A stretch of 61,689 bases of DNA from the NCBI GenBank assembly GCA_031254295.1, contig JAIRUS010000099.1:1-61689 (forward strand). Reading direction: 5' to 3'. The position numbers and the translations under genes are program-made. Origin of the DNA: Streptococcaceae bacterium (GTDB taxonomy: Bacteria; Bacillota; Bacilli; Lactobacillales; Streptococcaceae). The notes beneath the pieces were generated by a model. The model had not been told where the DNA came from, ran no database searches, and worked only from the letters and a program-made list of their open reading frames with translations. This document shows positions 33,337 through 44,923 of this stretch, in pieces (positions within the stretch are counted from its first letter, which is position 1; every line of letters starts with the position of its first letter).

Positions 33337-35628
33337 ATGAAGACGAAAGAAACTCAAATCAAGAACACAGCTTTTCGTGCTTGGAAGTCAGGCAAGAACT
33401 GGCTCTACACTTCGACTGCTTTTGCAGTTACAGCAGGTGCTATCGGACTTGGCGCTACAAAAGCAAAAGCTGATGTGGCATCAGATATCCAAACACAAAT
33501 TGCTTTGGCCTCTATGTCAAACGAAGCGGCTACAACACCGGCAACTATAGGTTCTACAGCGCCTGTATCAGCTGTAGCGAAAACTGCTGCGACAGCTTCG
33601 ATGAGCCTTGCGTCAACAGTATCGACCTCATCTGTAGCGACAGCGTCAATGACAAGTCTTGACGCTTCTGCAACAGCAGAGCTTTCATCAGCTTTTGACT
33701 CATTGATGTCAGCATCGCCAGAGTTGGCTTCGTTGAGCACAACGCTTAACTCATACTTCTCAGCGAATCCATCTGCGATGGATTCATTGGGCAGTTCGAT
33801 GACATCGATGGTATCCGCAGCCAATGACCTTGCAAGCTCAGCGATGAGTTCATTTGCAGCGAACTCATCTGCGATTGCCTCGATTAATTCAGTGCTTGAT
33901 AACTCAATGGCAGCTGTAAACTCATTGATGACTGAGCTTTCATCAGAAACAGCCGCCATCTCAAGCTCTCTGGCGTCAACAGTAGGAGACTCAGCCGCGA
34001 TTGCCTCATCTATGGCAGCTCTTTCAAGTATTGCAGATTTGACAACAGCCTTGTCAAATGCGATTGCAAAACCTGACTCTGCTACACTCTCAGCTTTCTC
34101 AGAGGCTTATGCAGCAGCTAAGACATCTCCTTTGCTTACGTCTTATGTTGCAGGCATTTCTAAGACTTTGGCTGCGACCTCTACAACGACGACAACGACA
34201 AGCTCAAATCCACTTGATTTCTTGGGCGGTATCACGGGTACACTTTTCAATGCAATTAGTGGTATTGTCGGCTTCTTGAACCCTGTAAATCTATTGGGTG
34301 GTCTCTTGACTCCTCTCCTTGGCATGGGACAAATTGGTCAGTTTGCCGCTTCACTTATTGGATCTGTTGTGACCAGTACAGTCCTAGGCGTGGCGGCGAC
34401 AGGAGTAGGTGCGCTTGGAGCCAATCTTATCTCGCTTATTCCTGCAGTTGCCTCAGGTACACTTTGGGGATTGATTCCAATTCTTGGTCTGGTTACGAAT
34501 GGTATTACAACAACAACGGGATTAGGATGGATTGGTGGTATAGCTGGTTGGCTTTCTGGTTCTGTTGGTGCAGCCGTAGGTGGCTATTATGGTGGAACGT
34601 CTATCCCAGGTATGGCAGATAGCTCAGGACACGTGAGTAATATTGTAGGGCTTACCTCCCTAGGAGCAGCACTCGGTGGTGTTGTAGGCACAACTCTGGC
34701 ACAATGGATTGTCACATATCCATTAGCGCATATCATGGCGATTCCAGGAGCTTTATTTGCAGTTGCAGGTATTATTGGTACGATTTCAACCTTACTTAAC
34801 TTTGTTGTTCCATTATATGCTACTTGGTGGACACCTCTGTTAGATACAATATCTTCAGCAGTGGGTACACCTATTGGCGCAATTATTGGTGGTACGATTG
34901 GTGGGGCGCTTGGATTTATACTTGATACGGTAGGAATTCAGCTTAATCTTCCAGATGCTGCAACTCTTGTAAAAGATGTCGCAAGCTTACCAGGTATTTC
35001 TGACCTTCTCCAAACAATCGTGACAGTGACAAATACAGTACCAGCAGTGACTGGCGCTATCACGCTAAGTGATGCGACTGTGGCTTATGGTGGTACATTT
35101 GTACCATCTAAGTTGTTTAGCTCAGCTAAAGATGCTGCAGGCAATGCCGTTGCCGCTTCATTGATTACCGTTACAGGAACTATCAATACAAAAGTTCCAG
35201 GTAAATATGTCTATAAATATTCATTTGTAGATCCATCAAATGGCGCAACGGTGACAAACTCAGCAATCGTAACTGTTGCAGCGAAGACTGCTACAGCAGG
35301 TGCGATGACACTGACAGCTCAAAGCCAAAATGTAGTCAATACAGGTCAAGCCTCAGTAACAGTCAAAGACTTGACAGTATCAACAGGTTCAATCTGGACT
35401 GCGAAGTCAGCTTTTGTCTCAGCAACTGACTCGACAGGTGCAGCCGTAGCTGTCTCAAATATCCAAGTCATCGGTCGTGTAGACACACGCACACCAGGCG
35501 TCTATCCAGTCATCTATAGCTTCACAGACGCAGCAACAGGAGCAGTGATTACAAAAACTGCCCTCATCACAGTTAAGGCTCAAACTGTAACAGCTAATGT
35601 TTATCCAACAGCTGTTGCATTGGCATAA
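33337..35628 (+). CDS. KxYKxGKxW-signal surface protein, paralog 2 (no repeat tract)
   Basis: 763 residues behind AAAGGAAAA. The N-terminus FRAWKSGKNWLYTSTAFAVTAG matches the paralogs, but the short tandem repeat after the start is absent, so this copy should not be phase variable by that route. An Ala/Ser/Met-rich helical domain (about 50-285) is followed by a hydrophobic Gly-rich core (about 290-545; IGGIAGWLSGSVGAAVGGYYGG, GAIIGGTIGGALGFI). Two Ig-like domains come next, ending YPTAVALA. No wall anchor. The gene starts 24 bases after its neighbour, in the same orientation. Confidence 0.82.
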   Translation: MKTKETQIKNTAFRAWKSGKNWLYTSTAFAVTAGAIGLGATKAKADVASDIQTQIALASMSNEAATTPATIGSTAPVSAVAKTAATASMSLASTVSTSSVATASMTSLDASATAELSSAFDSLMSASPELASLSTTLNSYFSANPSAMDSLGSSMTSMVSAANDLASSAMSSFAANSSAIASINSVLDNSMAAVNSLMTELSSETAAISSSLASTVGDSAAIASSMAALSSIADLTTALSNAIAKPDSATLSAFSEAYAAAKTSPLLTSYVAGISKTLAATSTTTTTTSSNPLDFLGGITGTLFNAISGIVGFLNPVNLLGGLLTPLLGMGQIGQFAASLIGSVVTSTVLGVAATGVGALGANLISLIPAVASGTLWGLIPILGLVTNGITTTTGLGWIGGIAGWLSGSVGAAVGGYYGGTSIPGMADSSGHVSNIVGLTSLGAALGGVVGTTLAQWIVTYPLAHIMAIPGALFAVAGIIGTISTLLNFVVPLYATWWTPLLDTISSAVGTPIGAIIGGTIGGALGFILDTVGIQLNLPDAATLVKDVASLPGISDLLQTIVTVTNTVPAVTGAITLSDATVAYGGTFVPSKLFSSAKDAAGNAVAASLITVTGTINTKVPGKYVYKYSFVDPSNGATVTNSAIVTVAAKTATAGAMTLTAQSQNVVNTGQASVTVKDLTVSTGSIWTAKSAFVSATDSTGAAVAVSNIQVIGRVDTRTPGVYPVIYSFTDAATGAVITKTALITVKAQTVTANVYPTAVALA
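35362..35587 (+). repeat. C-terminal Ig cassette, copy 2 of 3
   Basis: Same domain as at 33041 and 37849, with mainly synonymous differences. Confidence 0.85.
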
Positions 35629-35650
35629 AAATATAAAAAGGATTTATGAC

Positions 35651-38116
<2,466 letters not shown>

Positions 38117-38166
38117 GTTTCTAAATTATTAATAAATAGAAAAATAAAAAGGAAAGCAATTAATTT

Positions 38167-41064
38167 ATGAATAAATTTAATTCATCAGACGACTCAGCCT
38201 CTAATAAGAACACTAACTTCCGTACTTGGAAGTCAGGTAAAAACTGGGTCTTCTCATCAGCACTTTTGACATTTGCAATGGTTGGTGGCTCACTTAAAGC
38301 GAAAGCCGATGTGGCAACTACAACACCCGCAACAGCCCAAGTAGCACAAACTGCTACACCAACTTCGGCTGTGGCAAGCTCTACAGCCGCTTCAACAGTT
38401 GCTGTCTCATCTGTTGCAGCGTCTTCATCAGCAGTTGCGATGACACTTGCTGCCATCTCATCTACTGCAACAAGCTACACTGGTACAAATGCACAAGGTA
38501 GCGCCGTAACTATCACAGTTACAAACCCAACTTTCCCAGTAGGTGATTCATTTGCCCCTGTACAAGGTGACCAAGTAACTGTTGCGAATGGCACAGCAAC
38601 TTATCAAGGTGTGACATTTACGATTGATAATCCGAATGCAACAGCTACTGACTTTATCCAAATCGTAGGTGTAAACGGCAGCACATCAACAGCTACAGCT
38701 GGCAACACATATACAATCGACTGGAACTATGATGCAGCGCCTGGCACGATGAATGAAGTTATCGTACCATTGACACAAACTGTTACAATCGGTGCCGCTA
38801 CAAACACAGCAGTTAGCTCAGCGACATCTACAGCAGGCTCAGCTACTACAGCCGCCTCAAGCGCAGCAGGTAATGTTGTCTTGGCTTCATCATTTGCAAC
38901 AAACGCTGGAGCTGACGCAACACTTGCAAGCTCATACGCAGCAAACGCAAGTTCGTCTACAGTATTGACAAGCTCGTATGCCACTCAATACCCATCAGAT
39001 AGCGTATTGGCATCTGCTAACGCAGTCGCAAACTCTGCAAATACTGTGGCGCAATCTGCCAAGGCAGTTGCTTCAACAGCTGCATCAGATGCATCTTCAG
39101 CAGTCGCAGTCGCAAACTCAGCAGCACAAGTAGCTGCTAGCCAAGTTTCACTTGCAAACTCAGCACTTTCTGACATGATTGCTAACCCTAGCAATGCAGC
39201 ATCAGACACTGTAATCATTGACTCAGCAAATGCTATAGCTCAATCAGCTTCTGCTATAGCTTCAAGTGCAGCTACAGTTGCCTCATCAGATGCAGTAGTT
39301 GCCTCAAGCGCGAAAGATATTGCGTCATCAGCCGCTGCAGTCGCGTCATCAGCTGCAACATTGGCAACAAGCCAAGCCGCAACTGATTCAGCTTCAACAG
39401 TTGCTTCAACAGTTGCTTCATCAGTAGCTGCAACTTCAAGTTACTCAACAGATGCGTCTAAGTATGCTTCGCAAGCATCAAGCTCAGCAGACTTGACAAA
39501 ATCAGCCGCTTCAGCATATCCATCAGATGCAGTGATTTCATCAGCAAATGCTGTAGCTTCATCAGCAAACTCTGATGCACAGATTCAAAAATCTCTCGCT
39601 TCATCAGCAGTAGTTGCTGCCTCATCAGCAGCCACAGCAGGCGATAGCGCAGCACTTTCATCAGCTCTTACAGTTGCACAATCAGCTGCTTCACAAGCAT
39701 CATCAGATGCTGTTATCGCGTCATCAGCTGCAACATTGGCAACAAGCCAAGCCGCAACTGATTCAGCTTCATCTGTAGCTGCTGGATCAAGCTATGCTAA
39801 CAACGCTTCTAAGTATGCTTCACAGGCATCAAGCGCAGCAACAGTTACTAACTCAGCCGCTTCAGCTTACCCATCAGATGCAGTGATTTCATCAGCTAAC
39901 TCTGTAGCAAATTCAGCAAACTCTGATGCACAAGCTCAAAACTCTATCGCATCATCAGCAGTAGCAGCCGCTTCATCAGCCGCAGCAGCAGGCGACAGCG
40001 CAGGACTTTCATCAGCCCTTGCAATTGCTTCATCAGCTGCTGACGCAGCAAAATCTGATGCAGTTGTCGCAACATCAGCCGCATCAACAGCTTCTAATCA
40101 AGCAACTGCAAACAAAGCAAGCGATGCTTTTGACAACAGCGCCTCTGCTGTAGGTAGTGTTGTTTCAAATGCTAACGAAGGTGGACACATCGCCAGCGTT
40201 GCAAACACAACTGCAAACTCAGCAAGTGTAACTGCAAACAGCGCAAGCTCTATCGCATCAGTAGCAAGCTCACAAGCAAACTCAGCTTTCGATGCTATCC
40301 AAGTAGACGGTATCAAGTACTCATCAGACGCTATCGTACAACACTACGTAGCACAAGCTTCAAGCGCAACTTCAGCTACTAACAGCTATGCACTTGCAGC
40401 AAGCTCTGACGCATCAACAGCAAGCTCACAAGCAACTAACGTATCACTAGCAAACTCAATTGCTTCATCAGCTACATCAGTTGCAAACAGCTATGCTTCA
40501 CTTGCCAACTCAGCAATCCTTGCAAACAGTCCTAAGGCTGCTTCATACATTGCGATGGCACAAAGCGCAGCTGTAACAGCAAGCACTGCAGGTTCTATCG
40601 CTAGCTTTGACGCATCAATCGCATCATCTGCTGCAACTAAGGCAATGAGCGAAGCTGTAAGCGCAAGCTCAGCTGCAAGCCTTGTAAAAGGCTTTACATC
40701 AGCTGCAGATAGCTACGTCTCATCACAATACGGCTCAGCAGCTGCAAACAGCGCTGCAAGCTCTAACTACAACAACGGTCAAACAGACGGTTATGCAGAT
40801 GGTAGCAACGGTTCAGCTTGGAATCCAAAACAACCAAACAACCCAGATTACATGGCTGGCTACAGCAAGGGTTACCAATCAGGTATAGATGCACGTGCAA
40901 CACGTCTTACGGCTGGCAACACAGCTAAGACTTCTGCAAATCAAAAATCTCTACCTGATACAGGCGATGCATCATCAGCTCTTGCTCTTGAAGCATTTGG
41001 TGCGATGACACTTGCAGGCGCAGCTGTCCTAGGTCTTAAAAAACGTCGCAAAAACGAAGCCTAA
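38167..41064 (+). CDS. Ala/Ser-rich repeat surface protein with KxYKxGKxW signal and LPDTG wall anchor
   Basis: 965 residues; ATG behind AAAAGGAAAG. The N-terminus FRTWKSGKNWVFSSALLTFAMVGG is a KxYKxGKxW signal. A Ser/Thr/Ala segment and a beta-rich domain (about 95-215) precede 650 residues built from Ala, Ser, Val, Asn and Gln (repeats such as ASSAATLATSQAATDSAS). A C-terminal sorting signal follows: LPDTG at about 929, hydrophobic span, then KKRRKNEA. It is the only sortase-anchored protein of the locus and resembles serine-rich repeat adhesins, with Ala about as common as Ser. It is followed by a terminator and then two glycosyltransferase genes, whose most likely substrates are Ser/Thr-rich proteins like this one. 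Confidence 0.88.
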   Translation: MNKFNSSDDSASNKNTNFRTWKSGKNWVFSSALLTFAMVGGSLKAKADVATTTPATAQVAQTATPTSAVASSTAASTVAVSSVAASSSAVAMTLAAISSTATSYTGTNAQGSAVTITVTNPTFPVGDSFAPVQGDQVTVANGTATYQGVTFTIDNPNATATDFIQIVGVNGSTSTATAGNTYTIDWNYDAAPGTMNEVIVPLTQTVTIGAATNTAVSSATSTAGSATTAASSAAGNVVLASSFATNAGADATLASSYAANASSSTVLTSSYATQYPSDSVLASANAVANSANTVAQSAKAVASTAASDASSAVAVANSAAQVAASQVSLANSALSDMIANPSNAASDTVIIDSANAIAQSASAIASSAATVASSDAVVASSAKDIASSAAAVASSAATLATSQAATDSASTVASTVASSVAATSSYSTDASKYASQASSSADLTKSAASAYPSDAVISSANAVASSANSDAQIQKSLASSAVVAASSAATAGDSAALSSALTVAQSAASQASSDAVIASSAATLATSQAATDSASSVAAGSSYANNASKYASQASSAATVTNSAASAYPSDAVISSANSVANSANSDAQAQNSIASSAVAAASSAAAAGDSAGLSSALAIASSAADAAKSDAVVATSAASTASNQATANKASDAFDNSASAVGSVVSNANEGGHIASVANTTANSASVTANSASSIASVASSQANSAFDAIQVDGIKYSSDAIVQHYVAQASSATSATNSYALAASSDASTASSQATNVSLANSIASSATSVANSYASLANSAILANSPKAASYIAMAQSAAVTASTAGSIASFDASIASSAATKAMSEAVSASSAASLVKGFTSAADSYVSSQYGSAAANSAASSNYNNGQTDGYADGSNGSAWNPKQPNNPDYMAGYSKGYQSGIDARATRLTAGNTAKTSANQKSLPDTGDASSALALEAFGAMTLAGAAVLGLKKRRKNEA

Positions 41065-41117
41065 GAAATAGGTAAAATAAGTTTAATCTTTTATCTTTTA
41101 TAAAGACTAAGCGAGGG

Positions 41118-41139
41118 AAGTGGGAGTTATCCCACTTTT
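41118..41139 (+). terminator. Terminator of the surface-protein operon
   Basis: AAGTGGGA/TCCCACTT with a GTTA loop, then TT. Confidence 0.7.
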
Positions 41140-41203
41140 CCAACAGGGAGTTAATGCTTTCCAAAGTGAGAGGCTCCAATACCTCAACTTAACTCCTTGT
41201 TGG
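41140..41203. repeat. Inverted repeat after the surface operon
   Basis: CCAACAGGGAGTTAA (41140-41154) and TTAACTCCTTGTTGG (41189-41203) match at 14 of 15 positions around a 34-base loop. No T-tract follows. Confidence 0.7.
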
Positions 41204-41273
41204 AAGAGTAATCTTCAATCCTGTGTAGGTAAAGCACATAGGAAATTCTCTGAGGAAATTAGTCTTGATACGC

Positions 41274-41530
41274 TTATTTATAAATTCCCCTAAACTTATA
41301 TACACTTTATGAATTCCCCTAAAACTGATGAAAATGAACGCTAGAAACTTTCGTATATATTATTTATAGATTCCCCTAACTTTTATACATTTTATAAATT
41401 CCCCTTTAAAAATTTGTAAACTTCTTGTATATTTTATTTATAAATTCCCCTAAACTATATATGATATGTTTTATAAAGCTATATCATCAAAATTTGTAAA
41501 CTCGCTGTATATTTTATTTATAAATCCCTT
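41274..41530 (+). repeat. Six interspersed copies of TTTATAAATTCCCCTAAA
   Basis: Copies occur near 41276, 41306, 41362, 41391, 41435 and 41515, with small changes. Around the last two, a longer unit of about 42 bases (AATTTGTAAACTYS ... TGTATATTTTATTTATAAAT) is repeated at a period of 80 bases. The segment lies in the 570-base gap between the surface operon and the glycosyltransferases. No gene is visible in the gap. Confidence 0.7.
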
Positions 41531-41634
41531 TTCAACATACTTACTGTGTTACTACGTATTGACAGGTGCAAGTCCTGTCTTCCTCATTATTATTTATTAT
41601 CAACTAAAAAACTGGAAAGAAACAAGCAAAAAAT

Positions 41635-43164
41635 ATGAACTATTTTGTCAATGAAAATATCTTTTCAATGAACTCTGGAACAGAATTCTCCGCAATCAAA
41701 CGTATCCAGCTTTTTAAGAAAAATGGTATTCAAGCAAAAATCTTAACACGCAACTACAACAGCAACTTGATTGCTGACATGAAAAAAGCTGGGCTCGCAT
41801 CGGGTGATGTGCTCAGTATGTATGACTATTTCCAAGAGACAGTAGATGCACCAGAGCTAGACGCAAACTTGCGCTATGTTGAGGCAATTGATAAGCGCCG
41901 CTATCATATCGAGGGTGTTGATGCCAACGAATCACTGGTGCGCTATCATGGAGAGACTATCGCAAAGGTGCATGTTGCACCATCGACAGTTGGACTTGTG
42001 GGGACGATTGACTATTTTGATGTGGTGGGACAACTCACAGCACGAGATATCTGGGATCGTCGAGGTTTCAAGTCTTCGACACAGTATTTCCATCCAGATG
42101 GGCAGGCTGGCGCACAGATCTTCTATAATCTTGATGGACAACCAAAAATCGAGCTGACACGTATGAATATCCAAGGAACAGTTCGTGAGACGATGTGGAA
42201 ACTCCTTGATTACAAAGGTCGTGATCATGCTTTCCGCACAGAAAATGAACTCTTTACCTTTTTCATGTCTGAGTTAGCTCAGGCGGAGGACAGCGTCTTT
42301 ATCAACGATCGGACAAACCTGATCGAAGCTGTGGCACAGATTGACGGCGCAAGAGGCAAGTGGCAATATCTACACATGAGCCATGCCAAAAACCTCAGAC
42401 AAGCAGGTGCTGCACGCCAAGTCAATGAATTAGTAAAACCAGTTTTTACAGACTATCTATCTGCATTTGATGGCATCATCACGGCAACTATAGCACAAGC
42501 CGATGAGATTAGAGAAGTCTTTCCATTTAAACACGTGCTAGCCTTGCCTGACACCTTTGCAGAGAAGATTAACCTCAAAAAAGTCAGGAAAGCACGTCAG
42601 CTTGATACAATCACCTACCTTGGACGTATCTCAGGAGATAAAAAACCAGTGGATACGGTTGATATTTTCAGAATGGTGCATGAGCGTCTTCCCTATACAA
42701 AACTTGAGTTTTATGGCTATGCGACACCAGAGTCAGTCAAGCAAGAGGTAGAAAAAGAGATTGAAAAATCTGGACTAAAAGATGTTGTAACTTTTAAGGG
42801 TTATCAGGACGCAGAGAGCATCACAGAGGGCTTATTAAAGGGTGCAGTTCTTTTGAATACTTCTGAAAATGAAGCCTTTGGTATGCACATATTAGAGGCG
42901 ATGAACGCAGGTCTGCCTGTCGTGGCCTATGATGTAAAATATGGCGTAAAGGAACTTGTTCAAGAGGGACAAAACGGTGGCTTAGCGCCTTATGGTGGTC
43001 GTCTGATTGCGGCGCAAAAACTTGTTGATTTGCTTGAAAATCCAGAGCTTTGGTCAGAAATGTCAAAAGCAGCCGTAGAAACAGCGCTTCGCTACAATGA
43101 AAAATCAGCTTGGGCAAGTTGGAAAGCAACCAAAAAGCAGATTGAAAACATTTATATAGGATAA
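41635..43164 (+). CDS. Glycosyltransferase, DUF1975 plus GT4-type catalytic domain (first of a pair)
   Basis: 509 residues, no signal peptide. The N-terminal 200 residues (MNYFVNENIFSMNSGTEFSAI, VLSMYDYFQE, ARDIWDRRGF) form the DUF1975-like region of protein O-glycosyltransferases such as GtfA, SdgA/SdgB and TarM. The C-terminal half is a GT-B fold with LAYLGRIS-like TYLGRISGDKKP and an intact EX7E motif (EAFGMHILE, about residue 412). It probably adds a sugar, perhaps GlcNAc, to Ser/Thr of the exported proteins before secretion (inference). The chosen ATG aligns with the start of the second enzyme; its ribosome binding site is weak. It ends 3 bases before the second glycosyltransferase. Confidence 0.82.
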   Translation: MNYFVNENIFSMNSGTEFSAIKRIQLFKKNGIQAKILTRNYNSNLIADMKKAGLASGDVLSMYDYFQETVDAPELDANLRYVEAIDKRRYHIEGVDANESLVRYHGETIAKVHVAPSTVGLVGTIDYFDVVGQLTARDIWDRRGFKSSTQYFHPDGQAGAQIFYNLDGQPKIELTRMNIQGTVRETMWKLLDYKGRDHAFRTENELFTFFMSELAQAEDSVFINDRTNLIEAVAQIDGARGKWQYLHMSHAKNLRQAGAARQVNELVKPVFTDYLSAFDGIITATIAQADEIREVFPFKHVLALPDTFAEKINLKKVRKARQLDTITYLGRISGDKKPVDTVDIFRMVHERLPYTKLEFYGYATPESVKQEVEKEIEKSGLKDVVTFKGYQDAESITEGLLKGAVLLNTSENEAFGMHILEAMNAGLPVVAYDVKYGVKELVQEGQNGGLAPYGGRLIAAQKLVDLLENPELWSEMSKAAVETALRYNEKSAWASWKATKKQIENIYIG

Positions 43165-43167
43165 GTC

Positions 43168-44796
43168 ATGAAATTTTTTATTAATTCAAGCTTTAACAAA
43201 GCAAACTCAGGAATCGAGCACGCACAACTGAAACGTGCTGATCTTTTCCGACTACACGGCGAGCCATTCAAGCTCGTCTTTCGGGAGTGGAGCCCACGCC
43301 TGCATTACTTTTTGAGTGAGGTAGGAGTGAGTGCTGAGGAAACTCTCGGTATGTTTGATTATTTCCAAGAGGCCGAAGATGTTTCGGATATGGTCTTACA
43401 TGTCGGAGATTTAGATTTTGGCTATTCAGACATTGTCCTGACAAAGGACGAAGATACAGACTATCGCTACTCTGTATCTCGAGCCAGTGGTGGCTTTGTT
43501 GGGCGTGTCAATCTCTTTGCAGATACTGATGAAGAACGTGTCTCATCAGTTGAGTTGTTTGACGCTTATGGAAACCTCTATCGTGTCGACCATTATGACT
43601 TTAGAGGTTTCAAATCACTCGTCCAATGGTACACACCAGATAATAAAATCGGTACAGAAGTATGGTACACTGTCTCAGGCAAGCCAGTGCTTGAAACTTT
43701 CAATAAGTTTGATGGAACTGGCAACTATAGAAAAATGGGCTGGCGCCTGACAGATCAAAAGACGGGAGCAGTCTACTCATTTGCAAATATTGACGAGCTG
43801 ACAAAACACTTCTATAACTGCTTAAACGAAGACTACTGGTCAGACAAGGAGCTTAACATCTTTGTACTTGACAGGACACACTTAGGCGATTGGGCACTCA
43901 AAGAGCTCGATCGTCCATGCTATGTTGCCTTTCATCTGCATAACTCACACGCGGGTGATGCCAACGATGTCATGCACTCTGTCATGAATAACTTCTACGA
44001 GTATGGTTTGACAAATATTAACCGTTATGACGCCATCATCTCAGCAACGCCAAAACAGACCCATGACGTTCAGGCACGTTTTGCGCCAGAAAGCAAACTC
44101 TTTACGATTCCAGTCGGTGTAAATCCGCCTGAAGTGCTAGCACAAAAACCTATCTCAATGCTAAAGCGTAAAGCCCACAGTGTCCTCATGACCTGTCGTA
44201 TCGCCCCAGAAAAAGGTGTCGGTAAGGTGGCAGAAGCCATTGCCATCGCTCGTAAGCAGATTCCAGATATTACCTTAGATGCTTTTGGCTACATCGATCA
44301 CCGTGATAACGATGCTGCGAAGAAAGAAATCGACGCTGCTATTGAAAAATATAAACTTCCAGACGGCGTGATTAACTTGCATGACTACCTTGATAAAGAG
44401 GGTGTAGCACGTGAGCAGCAGTCTCATCAGGTTTATGCACTCATGTCAATCATGGAAGGCTTCAACCTAGCGCTTATGGAAGCCCAAGCCAACGGCGAGG
44501 TTACGGTTACAAACGACGTCAACTATGGACCGAATGACCTCGTAGTAAACGAAGAAAACGGCTATATCGTCGCCTACGACGGTATCGAAGAAATGGCAGA
44601 AAAATTTGTCGAGTTATTCAAAGACGACGACAAACTGCAAGAAATGTCAGACAAGGCCTATAAACTTTCAGAACGTTTCTCTGAGGAAAACGTGTGGCAG
44701 GCATGGCAGGAACTCCTAGATGATGCAAAGACTAAATCTTTCAGCTACATCAAAGATGCCAGCCAAGGATATGGTAATCAGGAAGTGAAGAAATAA
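43168..44796 (+). CDS. Glycosyltransferase, DUF1975 plus GT4-type catalytic domain (second of a pair)
   Basis: 542 residues, paralogous to the preceding enzyme. The start MKFFINSSFNKANSGIEHAQL and the YDYFQE-like MFDYFQEAED segment mark the DUF1975 region. The catalytic half has VLMTCRIAPEKGVGKV and the EX7E motif EGFNLALME (about residue 428). Because both paralogs keep EX7E, the pair looks more like staphylococcal SdgA/SdgB than the streptococcal GtfA/GtfB pair, where GtfB lacks it. Whether they work in sequence or as a complex is unknown. It starts 3 bases after its partner and ends before a terminator. Confidence 0.82.
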   Translation: MKFFINSSFNKANSGIEHAQLKRADLFRLHGEPFKLVFREWSPRLHYFLSEVGVSAEETLGMFDYFQEAEDVSDMVLHVGDLDFGYSDIVLTKDEDTDYRYSVSRASGGFVGRVNLFADTDEERVSSVELFDAYGNLYRVDHYDFRGFKSLVQWYTPDNKIGTEVWYTVSGKPVLETFNKFDGTGNYRKMGWRLTDQKTGAVYSFANIDELTKHFYNCLNEDYWSDKELNIFVLDRTHLGDWALKELDRPCYVAFHLHNSHAGDANDVMHSVMNNFYEYGLTNINRYDAIISATPKQTHDVQARFAPESKLFTIPVGVNPPEVLAQKPISMLKRKAHSVLMTCRIAPEKGVGKVAEAIAIARKQIPDITLDAFGYIDHRDNDAAKKEIDAAIEKYKLPDGVINLHDYLDKEGVAREQQSHQVYALMSIMEGFNLALMEAQANGEVTVTNDVNYGPNDLVVNEENGYIVAYDGIEEMAEKFVELFKDDDKLQEMSDKAYKLSERFSEENVWQAWQELLDDAKTKSFSYIKDASQGYGNQEVKK

Positions 44797-44810
44797 GTGA
44801 CACAAATCGT

Positions 44811-44841
44811 AAAAGCGTCAGATAAAATTCCTGACGTTTTT
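44811..44841 (+). terminator. Terminator of the glycosyltransferase pair
   Basis: CGTCAG/CTGACG with flanking A and T runs, ending in TTTTT. Confidence 0.8.
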
Positions 44842-44909
44842 ATGATGTCTTTTGTCACTTTTTACCGAAGTATTTCAGCTTAAACTGACTAATTGCTAAT
44901 TTTCGATTA

Positions 44910-44918
44910 TGCTATAAT
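44910..44918 (+). promoter_or_regulatory. Extended -10 promoter placed for a leaderless rlmB mRNA
   Basis: TGC-TATAAT ends five bases before the rlmB ATG (44924). Confidence 0.6.
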
Positions 44919-44923
44919 AAACT

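Noticed and set aside
41274-41530. ATTCCCC repeats considered as a CRISPR or plasmid origin
   Set aside because: Repeats are degenerate and unevenly spaced, and no replication or cas gene is adjacent.
41560-41578. tRNA T-arm-like hairpin ACAGG-TGCAAGT-CCTGT
   Set aside because: No D-arm, anticodon arm, acceptor partner or CCA is present, so it is not a tRNA gene, and an att-site reading has no support.
41466-41654. 62-codon hydrophobic ORF before the first glycosyltransferase
   Set aside because: It has no ribosome binding site, lies in the AT-rich repeat region, and overlaps the real start of the next gene.
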